Both the position numbers and the translations under genes were made by a program. From Ypsolopha sequella (Eukaryota > Arthropoda > Insecta > Lepidoptera > Ypsolophidae): a stretch of 64,000 nucleotides of DNA. The stretch's first letter is position 1. Every line of letters starts with the position of its first letter. The notes under the pieces are model-generated. The model was not told the DNA's origin, ran no database searches, and saw nothing but the letters and a program-made list of their open reading frames with translations. The stretch covers positions 20,643,161 to 20,707,160 of the forward strand of contig OW204009.1 in assembly GCA_934047225.1 (NCBI GenBank), read 5' to 3'. Shown here piece by piece: positions 56,386-64,000 of this stretch.

Positions 56386-58330
56386 GCGAGCGTGCTATAG
56401 CATCCATTTTTTGTCTTTCTGGACACTCTGGGTCGTACGCTGCGTGTGCTGTGGATGAATGGGAATGGGTTTGCTCGCAGTTTTTGCAGTGTGGAGGTCT
56501 GTCCTCCAATCTGCTGCGACATTTCACCCAGGAGTGAGTCCCACCGCAGTACGCGCAGAGGTCCTCTTTCTCCCGGCAGAGACCTTTGGTATGCCCATAA
56601 CCCAGGCATCTGGAGCACTGTATAAGGGGCGACTGGTCTTCGACTGGACTCCGCGAAAGACCGATGTAGACCTTTTCGGCCTTCATGAGCCTTCCGTACA
56701 GTACGGGCGAGACCTCGAAGACGGTGTGGCACTGAAGCGCGTTTCGAGCTTTTTTCCTGTATTTAACTCGGAGAAGATCGTCATTTTTGTTCAGGGCCGT
56801 GAACAGATGGTTGTTTTGGGCTCGGAAGTGTTGGACGATCTCTTCGTCGTTTTGGTAGGCGAGGACGTTTCTGACAATGACTAAGGGGTTATTTTTTCTA
56901 GCTTCCTCCACCTTAAGGGTGTTGTCTGCTCGCATTTGTGATCTGACTAGTTCCAGGTCTTCTTTGCTGCTGCAAGTCAAGACCACTTTCCTGTTTCTCG
57001 CCTTCCTTACCCTGTCCACTCTGGCGCCGGTCTTGCTCATGTCTAGCGCATTGATGATTGTCTTGATGACGTTATCCCCTGTATTAGAGGTATCCGTCGA
57101 TGAGACAATCACCGTGTGGTTCGGTTTCGGTGAAGGTGGAGTAGGCAGTGTGGCTGGCTTCTTTTCTGGCTTGCGCTTTCGCTGTACAACAGTCCATCCG
57201 TCAGCTTTAGAAAGCTCAGCCTCGAGGTTTGCCTGTGGTGGTGGCGTGCGTGGCGTGCGTGACTGTTGCTCGCGCATGGTCTTCAGCTCAGATGTGACAG
57301 CTTCGAGCCTTTCATTGAGCGGTTCGAAGTGCTCAGCGAGTTCCGAATGTGTGGGAGGTGTTTCGGTGGTGGAGAGGGCGTCTTGTAGCGTGGTTTTTAT
57401 GTATATGTGTAATTGCGTGATTGTGTCCCTCACATCCCTGACCTCTTGCTCTAAGCGTTCGACCTGGGGCTGTGAGGTTTGAATGTGTGTTGCAGTGTTT
57501 TCATCCTTCGTCACCATTTCTGCATGTTTCTTATCTGCTTCCCTTCTCATGGAGTCCAGTTGCCTGGAGAGCTGCTCTATACTTGTGGAGATCTTTGTGC
57601 TGTCATCCTTAAGAGAGCTTTCCAGATGACCGGGCCCCATGGCTGTGAGTTGGTTTACGGAATAGGATAAGTCCTGCATCGCTTTAGTAATGGTGACGAG
57701 GTAATTCCCGTTATCTTTAATTTGTTGGTGGGGTTCCCGCGTTTCAAAAGTTAGCCAGTCCCTGATGGTTTTTGTCTCCTGCAAACTTTGGCCAATGTCC
57801 TCAATGGCCTTTTGTACGTTGACGGTGAGCTGCGTTGTTATTTCTCCTATTTGTTTTGAGTGGGCACGCTCCGCTCTGATAAGCTCCCGAGCGTGCTCGC
57901 TCCTTTCCTTCTCCAGATTGTACTTGTGTCTCGATCTGGAGTCGGAGAGGGACAACACCGTCTCATACAGCGTCTGCAGGCTTTCGACGGCCGTTTGTTT
58001 GTACTCACTCTTGAGGTTTTTGGCTGACTCTAACGCCTCCTTCCCCTTGAGGAACATTTCGTTGGCTAACTTATTAGCCGCGTCCATGTGGACCCCCCTT
58101 TGCAGGTTCCTGCTCGTGGTGTTGATTAGGCTGAGTCTTCTTTGTGGTGACGTGGAAGACTCCCTTTCTGAATCAATCGGCCGTGGCGGTGAAAAATCGG
58201 CTTTGGTACTTGCAGGATCCGTCAGAGTCGGCGATCCGCTTCGCTCCGAGGCAGTGGAGACCGGTGATCCGTCTGTCCGTTGTGCGTTTTTGGTTAGGAC
58301 CTTGTCTCGAAGTGAGCGGGTTGGCCGTGC
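56369..58330 (-). CDS. LINE-H ORF1 (H4), longest copy, 5'-truncated
   Basis: The frame is open from the TTAGG junction at 58330 to the TAA at 56371-56369, about 653 codons. An ATG at 58087 is internal to the open frame. The N-terminal part is Ser/Thr/Pro-rich. Long coiled coils follow (LYETVLSLSDSRSRHKYNLE; QLSRQLDSMRREADKKHAEM), then VVQRKRKPEKK and an RNA-binding fold (IINALDMSKTGARVDRVRK). Three knuckles end it: CSRCLGYGHTKGLC, CAYCGGTHSWVKC and CKNCEQTHSHSSTAHAAYDPEC. Its length and coiled coils suggest a multimeric RNA-binding particle. The true start codon is not in this copy. Confidence 0.87.
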   Translation of the reverse strand, partial: ARPTRSLRDKVLTKNAQRTDGSPVSTASERSGSPTLTDPASTKADFSPPRPIDSERESSTSPQRRLSLINTTSRNLQRGVHMDAANKLANEMFLKGKEALESAKNLKSEYKQTAVESLQTLYETVLSLSDSRSRHKYNLEKERSEHARELIRAERAHSKQIGEITTQLTVNVQKAIEDIGQSLQETKTIRDWLTFETREPHQQIKDNGNYLVTITKAMQDLSYSVNQLTAMGPGHLESSLKDDSTKISTSIEQLSRQLDSMRREADKKHAEMVTKDENTATHIQTSQPQVERLEQEVRDVRDTITQLHIYIKTTLQDALSTTETPPTHSELAEHFEPLNERLEAVTSELKTMREQQSRTPRTPPPQANLEAELSKADGWTVVQRKRKPEKKPATLPTPPSPKPNHTVIVSSTDTSNTGDNVIKTIINALDMSKTGARVDRVRKARNRKVVLTCSSKEDLELVRSQMRADNTLKVEEARKNNPLVIVRNVLAYQNDEEIVQHFRAQNNHLFTALNKNDDLLRVKYRKKARNALQCHTVFEVSPVLYGRLMKAEKVYIGLSRSPVEDQSPLIQCSRCLGYGHTKGLCREKEDLCAYCGGTHSWVKCRSRLEDRPPHCKNCEQTHSHSSTAHAAYDPECPERQKMDAIARSRVSYC

Positions 58331-58369
58331 GGTTAGGTTAGGTTAGGTTAGGTTAGGTTAGGTTAGGTT

Positions 58370-58372
<3 letters not shown>
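58331..58372 (+). repeat. (TTAGG)n, about 8 units
   Basis: It lies between the truncated 5' end of H4 and the poly(T) of H5. Confidence 0.97.
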
Positions 58373-58400
<28 letters not shown>

Positions 58401-58405
<5 letters not shown>

Positions 58406-58847
58406 GAATGCAAGTGCTATGGACGTTGTCCATACCTTTTTTAGCAATGTTTATTTTGGCAATTTAGTTCTGTTCCTCTTTTCGCTCCTTACAACAAAAT
58501 TAAATAATTTTGGTGTGAAATACAATTTAGGTGGTTCGTTTTTACATTGGACCCTTACTTATAGCTAGTTACATATATATATATATACTAAAAATATTTA
58601 TATTAACTAAAATTTTATTTTATTTATTTATTTATTTTTTTTTTTTTTTTTTTTTTTAAATACATATTCTATATCGGTACATATTCTTTAAACTATATTC
58701 TATACATATTTTATTACAGTCTAATTTAAAATACATGTTTTGTTACATTTAGGGGGTTTACATATTATTATTACACAATTTCTGACAATTACTGTGGTGA
58801 GATGGAAATAACACACTTTTATTGAGAGAGGGGGGAAGATAGCCGGC
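58401..58847 (-). other. LINE-H (H5) 3' UTR
   Basis: Terminal hairpin TATGGAC 58418-58424, loop GTT, GTCCATA 58428-58434. T-rich on + near 58613-58660. No gene is seen. Confidence 0.75.
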
Positions 58848-61800
58848 TCAGACGACTGGGTTGCCGCCCGTGCCACCATTCAGCATGGCGTCAGCCACTG
58901 ACGTGTCTCGGTTCCTCCAGGCCATTTTAAGGTTGTACTCTTTGATCGTGCCGGTCTCAGCTGCCAGGGCGTTCCTTATTAGCCGAACTATGGCATCGTT
59001 TTTTCGGCAAGCCGTATAGTAAACACAGCTGCCGGTATGCCTTGACACCGCCACGACTGCGTGATGGATGCTGCTGTGCAACTGCTGAGTGACTTTCGCA
59101 GTTCTTATGATCACCACTCTCTCCCACGTGAGTCCCTGAGCCTCGTGGATTGTGTGGATACGCGACCCTTGTTGCTTGCCGTAACCCAGGCCTTCTAGGA
59201 AGTGTTTTTCGGCCTGGGTGTGAACAAGGTAGAGGGTGTTATGCTCGTTTCTTGGAGGTCGCGTATCTTCGTAGGATTCCAGAGTCAAGGACCGTGTTTG
59301 AGCCTTGGACGAGTATATGCCACTGTAGATCTCCCTTAGGGCATATGCGACGTCCATGGGGTTTCGATGTGTGCACAGCAGTTGTTTTGTTATGCAACCA
59401 AACAGACTGGGACTGAGGTACCTCATCGGGAAAAGGTTTTCTCTGTCGATGAAAGGGACCTGGTTTTGGTCACCCAGGAGCAAGATTTTGCTGACGCCGA
59501 CTATCCGGGTTGCTAATACAATGGCTCCAAAATGGCTCATGAGAGCCTCGTCGACTATAAGCCGACGGAGGCTCCCGCCCTCGCGAATGCCGTTTACCAG
59601 CAATGAGGCCATCGTGCGCACCCTGAATTTTGCGGTTCTGCCGAGCTTGCCCTCCAGTTTTTGGCGGAGGTCTCTTGCTCCTTCTAGCGTGGGCGTCGTT
59701 ACCAGGTCCGTTTCACGGTCAAAGTTGTTGACTACCCAGGTCGTTTTTCCGCAACCTGGGACCCCGTTTACCCATTCCATTTCTGGTGTCAGCATTTGTG
59801 CTACGGCTTCGGTGGGTTCAGAATCCCCTAGCAGTTTATTTGCTATTTTTAGGATTCTGTCCTCCAGCATTATCCGTGTGCACTTGGCGACGACCACGAT
59901 GGGGTCATCCGCTGGGGTGGTGAAGACAGGTTTCCCCATCCGGTTTGACTCGTTTTCATCCAACTCCACAAAACCACCGGTGCCATTGTACGCGGCCATG
60001 TATTCCCCCGCCATTGTTCCCCCCAACACTTGGAAGGTAGCGTTGTTGTACACCGCCGCTTCGCACTCCTCGAGTTTGGACTGTAGCAATTGCTCGTTCC
60101 CCCGACGATAGGCTAGGAGGATCGTTCGGCATGTTTCTTGTTTAGAAACAACTGTGCCTTTGAGCATCGCTACGTACTCCAGGAGCGCGTTGGACAAGTG
60201 GTCTGATGGAGTGGTGGGTGTGACGAGTTCCGGTAGAGCAACCAGACCCCTGTCGGATTTTGATGGGTTTGTTCGGGGTATTCCTGAGACTGTCCCCGAT
60301 GAGGTTGTGGGTCTGGGGGGTGTGAGTGTGTCCGTGTGTCTTTTTATTCTAGACGAGATGTTGGTGAAACAACCGACCGCTGCTCTGGTCATGGTTGACA
60401 GCACTCCCTCCGACTCCTCTCGGCGAGGGGGCGGCTGTCTCTCACCTGCGATCTTTTCTTGCAGCCTCTCTGAACCGCTTAGTTCTGGAGTCGCTATTGG
60501 GTGGCCCCAGCTGTCGATGGGGGTGGAGGATTCGCCGAGACGATACGGTTTCAGATGACTGAGGTTTTGGCCTCTGTCTTCGTAAACCACCATCTCGTGT
60601 TTACTCGAGGCTCTGATGATCCCCGAGTAATCTTCCACTTCGGCTTTAAGGTAGGCCACTACCATAGCGTCCACGCTGATTTTCTTAGCAGGTCCGTCGA
60701 TGGCTGCTAGGCTGGAAAGCATCGAACTCGCCTCAGCGAATTCTGAAACGTCGTCGCCGGCCACAAATAGCGCGATAACTTTGTTCTTAGTTCGCACTAT
60801 TCGGCAGCGATGACCTGCCACGGTGGCATCCCCGAGCGCCTCGAATACTTTCCGCCTTATGGTTGCCTTGAAGTTGCTCCCCTTTAAGAGGAGAGCAAGG
60901 CCAGGTGAGATGTTGACAACTTTCTTTCCCCATATTCTGCAGAAGCAGATACCGAGTCTCTCGGTGCTGTCATCCATGAACGTCGCTACTCCTTTGAGTC
61001 TTATGCCCGGTGTACCTGCCTCACTGGACTTCAGAAGCTGGTACTCCGCTGGCATTGAGCAGCTAGTTGTTGGCTGTTGTGTCTGCGATGGTGTTTGTGT
61101 GTTGTTATCTGGTTGAGGGTGAGGTGTGTTGGTTAGGTCTGTGGACGAGTTCCTCTTAGCCGCTATCCGTATGACGGATTCTGCGAATGCAAGGAAGAGC
61201 GTTCTGCTGTCTTTGTCTGCGATGATGTTCCGCAGTTCGGCTTTTTCCAGCTTGATGTTTAGCCGGTACTCTAATTCCATTCGGGCAGCCGCGAAACGAG
61301 GGCAGTCCAGTAAAAGATGCCATACTGACTCGCTAGTGTCGGGGTCGCACTCACAACCGGGGCTGCTTTTCAGCTTGAACCGATGTAAGTACTCCGCCAT
61401 GCCCCCGTGTCCTGTCAAGGCTTGCACTTGACGGTGCGTCATTTTGGTTTCACGGACTGTGCGGAACGCAACATTTACGTCCGGGAAGAAAACCCTCGTG
61501 ACGGCACCAGTGCTGGAGGAGCTATACCTGTCTTGCCATCTGCGTATAGTTTCCTCTCTGATCTTTCTCTTGACGTGTGACACGGGAACTTCACTGTAGT
61601 CTGGGGCATCGCTTGACTGCAAGGCCGCTTGTTTGGCCAGTTCGTCTGCTCTTTCGTTTCCGGCCGTGCCCACATGCGCCCTGAGCCAGAAGAGCCGCAC
61701 CTGCCGACCCTGTGCTCTGATTTCCGCTACGCACTCTTTGATGTTCTTGGTAAGGGGATGTGTTGACTTGGGATTTTCCAGCAGTTCTAGTGACGATCTT

Positions 61801-64000
61801 GAGTCACTCAAGATGTTGATTCGGTCACTGGTGCTGTTCTTGGCCAAGTCAATCGCCCTATGGAGTGCGTATAATTCTGATTGGAAGACAGTGCACGCCG
61901 GGTCCAGGCTGAAGGTGTGAAAACTGGTTTCCTGTCCATCCTCCCACCATGTGAGGGCTGCTCCTACCTTGCCCTCAATTTTGCTGCCGTCAGTGTACAC
62001 TTGTGGCCCAGCAATGCAGTGGGTGGATAGAGTTTCGGAATCCATGTTTTCTAGGAGCTCGTACTCTGTTGTTATGAGTTGAGAAGGATGTGGCTGCTCA
62101 AGGTAGCTTATCCTTTGCTCCATTTTCCTTCCTGGTGGTATGTAGTCTGTACTGAAACCTCGTTTGGCCATGTACAGAGCTGCGGCTTCTTGTACTCTAA
62201 GGTCCAGGGGCAGCAGGCCCGATAGAATTAGTGCCGACGAGAGCGAGACCGTTCTGTACGCTTTGCAGATCTTCTGGGCAAATCCTCTTTGCAGTGCATC
62301 CAGACGATCTCTGATCATCTGGAGTTCTGTGGATTGGTACCACACACTTGCTGCGTACAGAACGATCGGCTCGACAACCGCTACGTATATCGTCCTTACG
62401 ATTTCACCGTTCAGGCCCCACGTCACCTTTGCTGCGCGCGCTAGATGTTTGTATATGTCCGCAGCTTTTTTACAGACTGCGGTCACGTGCGCCTTAAAGG
62501 TGAGCTTTCGGTCGATGACGAGACCAAGGAGTTTTATCTCATGTACGAGTTCGAGTCTACTCCCTGACATATAGAGGTGTGGTTCCCCGTACTTCAGCTT
62601 TTTGGTCATCAACATCGCCTTGGTCTTGTGTGCGGCGAAGTTGAGCTTGTTCTGAGTACCCCACTCCACTATCGTCTCCAGTGTCGAGTTGACTCGTTGC
62701 TCCATGGTTTCGACCGAGTGCCCGGTGAATGTAAGAACTACGTCGTCCGCAAAAGCTTGCGCATGTACTCCTTCTTGTACCAGTTTGGCCAACAGCGGAT
62801 CGAGTATGATGTTCCAAAAGGTTGGTCCTCCGATGGATCCTTGGACGCAACCCTTTGTAGTATCCCTCTCGCTTGTTGCTCTGGCATAGTTGACCACTAT
62901 TTTCCGGTCTTGTAGATAGGAGCACACCATCGCATATATGTTTTGCGGACACTTCCTTGTGGCTAGTTGGTGCTTCAAAGCCGGCCACCATGCGTTGTCG
63001 AAGGCCCCCTCTATGTCCAGCGAGATCATAAGAACTATCTTCTTACTTTCAAGTTCTGATCTCACGTGCTTAATAAGGTCATAGAGGGCGTCCTCGGTCC
63101 CGCGTTGTGGCGTAAACCCATACTGGTTGTGGTTAAGCGTGGGCTGCACGTGCCATTGCAGCCTGTTAACCAAGAGTTTCTCGACGATTTTTCCGAGAAC
63201 TGGCAGAAGTCCTATGGGTCTATATGACTTCGGATGTGTGTAGTCATCTTTGCCCTGTTTCCCGAGGATTATTACGTGCGCCATTTTCCACTGAGCAGGA
63301 AAGTGTGCAAGCTCTAGGCATTTGTTAGCCAGAGCCATGAACACCTCCCTTCCCGCTTCGATGGCCTTCGTACAGATATCTGCGGTAAGCCCGTCCGGTC
63401 CCGGTGCCTTTTTTGGATTAATGTCATGAAGGACTGAATCCAATTCGGCTTCCGTGAACGGTGGGTCGTCTTCCGACAGATTTTGGATGTCCTCGGGGTT
63501 GGAGTCCGTCAGCTCTCGGAGATGTTTGTGGAAGGGTTGATCGGTCGATACAGAGTCGTCAGGGTAGAACGTGCTGGCCAGGAGATCGGCCGATGCCTCG
63601 GGGCTGAGTGTTTCGCCCTTCTCGTTCCTCAGAAGCGGGTCTTCTCGCCTTTTAGTTGTTCGCCTTATTACCCTGTATATCCCATCCCACATGCTCTCCC
63701 TTTCCTGCGTCGAGCAGAACTCTTTCCAGCTTTGGGTTTGGGCTTCGCTAGCCTTTTTTTCGTAGTCCAGCTTGACGGTGAGGTACTCGTCAACCACGTG
63801 TTCTCTTCTAGTGGGTGCAGCGTTGCGGATTCTTCGCCTCCTTCGGTTTACCTCTCTTTTCAGGTCAGCGAGGTCTTTGGACCACCAGGGGGGTGCAACC
63901 TTGCCTTTGTAGGCGCCTAGTTTAGGGATTGCTTTGTCGCATGCCTTTTGAATAGCGTTGGTATATGCGGCAAGCATGTTATCCAATTCCTCGACGCTCG
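58848..64000 (-). CDS. LINE-H ORF2 (H5), helicase-bearing, partial at edge
   Basis: The frame is open across the window edge, so about 1,717 codons are visible. The endonuclease lies beyond the window. RT (KKAPGPDGLTADIC, SLDIEGAFDNAWW, FADD), RNase H (YTDGSK, SELYAL, SDSRSS, NERADELAK), CCHC, linker, the MPAEYQLL domain and the full helicase set (GVPGCGKTT, IVDEA, LLLGDQNQVPF, CTHRNP, TIHEAQGLTWERV, AVVAVSRHT) are all intact. The Walker A loop is of the PGCGKT type as in H4, while H2 and H3 have PGSGKT. Confidence 0.92.
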   Translation of the reverse strand, partial: SVEELDNMLAAYTNAIQKACDKAIPKLGAYKGKVAPPWWSKDLADLKREVNRRRRRIRNAAPTRREHVVDEYLTVKLDYEKKASEAQTQSWKEFCSTQERESMWDGIYRVIRRTTKRREDPLLRNEKGETLSPEASADLLASTFYPDDSVSTDQPFHKHLRELTDSNPEDIQNLSEDDPPFTEAELDSVLHDINPKKAPGPDGLTADICTKAIEAGREVFMALANKCLELAHFPAQWKMAHVIILGKQGKDDYTHPKSYRPIGLLPVLGKIVEKLLVNRLQWHVQPTLNHNQYGFTPQRGTEDALYDLIKHVRSELESKKIVLMISLDIEGAFDNAWWPALKHQLATRKCPQNIYAMVCSYLQDRKIVVNYARATSERDTTKGCVQGSIGGPTFWNIILDPLLAKLVQEGVHAQAFADDVVLTFTGHSVETMEQRVNSTLETIVEWGTQNKLNFAAHKTKAMLMTKKLKYGEPHLYMSGSRLELVHEIKLLGLVIDRKLTFKAHVTAVCKKAADIYKHLARAAKVTWGLNGEIVRTIYVAVVEPIVLYAASVWYQSTELQMIRDRLDALQRGFAQKICKAYRTVSLSSALILSGLLPLDLRVQEAAALYMAKRGFSTDYIPPGRKMEQRISYLEQPHPSQLITTEYELLENMDSETLSTHCIAGPQVYTDGSKIEGKVGAALTWWEDGQETSFHTFSLDPACTVFQSELYALHRAIDLAKNSTSDRINILSDSRSSLELLENPKSTHPLTKNIKECVAEIRAQGRQVRLFWLRAHVGTAGNERADELAKQAALQSSDAPDYSEVPVSHVKRKIREETIRRWQDRYSSSSTGAVTRVFFPDVNVAFRTVRETKMTHRQVQALTGHGGMAEYLHRFKLKSSPGCECDPDTSESVWHLLLDCPRFAAARMELEYRLNIKLEKAELRNIIADKDSRTLFLAFAESVIRIAAKRNSSTDLTNTPHPQPDNNTQTPSQTQQPTTSCSMPAEYQLLKSSEAGTPGIRLKGVATFMDDSTERLGICFCRIWGKKVVNISPGLALLLKGSNFKATIRRKVFEALGDATVAGHRCRIVRTKNKVIALFVAGDDVSEFAEASSMLSSLAAIDGPAKKISVDAMVVAYLKAEVEDYSGIIRASSKHEMVVYEDRGQNLSHLKPYRLGESSTPIDSWGHPIATPELSGSERLQEKIAGERQPPPRREESEGVLSTMTRAAVGCFTNISSRIKRHTDTLTPPRPTTSSGTVSGIPRTNPSKSDRGLVALPELVTPTTPSDHLSNALLEYVAMLKGTVVSKQETCRTILLAYRRGNEQLLQSKLEECEAAVYNNATFQVLGGTMAGEYMAAYNGTGGFVELDENESNRMGKPVFTTPADDPIVVVAKCTRIMLEDRILKIANKLLGDSEPTEAVAQMLTPEMEWVNGVPGCGKTTWVVNNFDRETDLVTTPTLEGARDLRQKLEGKLGRTAKFRVRTMASLLVNGIREGGSLRRLIVDEALMSHFGAIVLATRIVGVSKILLLGDQNQVPFIDRENLFPMRYLSPSLFGCITKQLLCTHRNPMDVAYALREIYSGIYSSKAQTRSLTLESYEDTRPPRNEHNTLYLVHTQAEKHFLEGLGYGKQQGSRIHTIHEAQGLTWERVVIIRTAKVTQQLHSSIHHAVVAVSRHTGSCVYYTACRKNDAIVRLIRNALAAETGTIKEYNLKMAWRNRDTSVADAMLNGGTGGNPVV

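Larger units (their letters stand above)
49856..58330 (-). mobile_element. LINE-H copy H4, divergent subfamily, almost complete
   Basis: This 8.5-kb minus-strand element has a roughly 60-nt tail, its own 3' UTR type, intact ORF2 and a long ORF1. It is 5'-truncated at 58330. By eye it is about 80% like H3 at protein level in the helicase, so it is an older sister lineage. Confidence 0.94.
58373..64000 (-). mobile_element. LINE-H copy H5, runs off the right edge
   Basis: Tail (poly-T on + at 58373-58400), 3' UTR (58401-58847) and ORF2 up to the window end. It is closer to H3 than to H4 in protein, but its terminal hairpin differs from both. Confidence 0.94.

Noticed and set aside
1..64000. Host protein-coding genes or tRNA genes
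   Set aside because: All long frames belong to mobile elements, and no tRNA-like cloverleaf with the expected conserved arms was seen.

Overview
This window is eukaryotic, almost certainly insect, telomeric or subtelomeric DNA. Eleven short runs of the insect telomere repeat (TTAGG)n, all in the same orientation, separate twelve copies of R1-clade non-LTR retrotransposons of the telomere-specific SART/TRAS type. No host gene, tRNA, rRNA or CRISPR array was found. If the G-rich strand runs towards the chromosome end, the right side is distal. The content would suit an ant or another hymenopteran, but the sequence does not fix the species.

Three LINE families are present; the labels are mine. 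LINE-A (+ strand; copies A1 1-1688, A2 6314-8622, A3 18134-20370, A4 20400-32523, A5 40186-46041) has a zinc-knuckle ORF1 and an ORF2 with endonuclease, reverse transcriptase (RT) and a CCHC knuckle but no RNase H. A5 is complete and open. LINE-H (- strand; H1 1721-3912, H2 3928-6248, H3 32536-40122, H4 49856-58330, H5 58373 to the edge) has a giant ORF2 of about 2,010 residues. It runs endonuclease, RT, RNase H, CCHC, then a 740-residue extension ending in a complete superfamily 1 helicase of the positive-strand RNA virus (tobamovirus-like) type. LINE-N (- strand; N1 8645-18104, N2 46074-49845) is a relative of LINE-H whose ORF2 stops right after the CCHC region, so it lacks the helicase.

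Two LTR retrotransposons are nested in the LINEs. A BEL/Pao element (11930-17359, 5-bp target duplication CTACT) sits in the 5' UTR of N1 and has lost its RT and RNase H. A Ty3/gypsy element (23864-30136, 4-bp duplication CCTT, LTRs with no difference seen) splits ORF2 of A4. It has an open pol, a Gag that seems to lack its capsid part, and a small predicted myristoylated single-span membrane protein after pol.

The LINEs follow one rule. LINE-A copies lie with their poly(A) against GGTTAGG and their 5' end after GGTT. LINE-H and LINE-N copies lie the other way, with (TTAGG)n running into their poly(T) complement. Arrays are only 2 to 13 repeats long, so this end is built mostly of retrotransposons. 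The most notable system is the helicase-bearing LINE-H. I recall a report from about 2015 of tobamovirus-like helicases on ORF2 of insect R1-clade LINEs, so the fusion itself may be known. Less likely to be described are the side-by-side helicase-plus and helicase-minus relatives, the conserved non-AUG ORF1/ORF2 junctions, and the covarying 3'-terminal hairpins.
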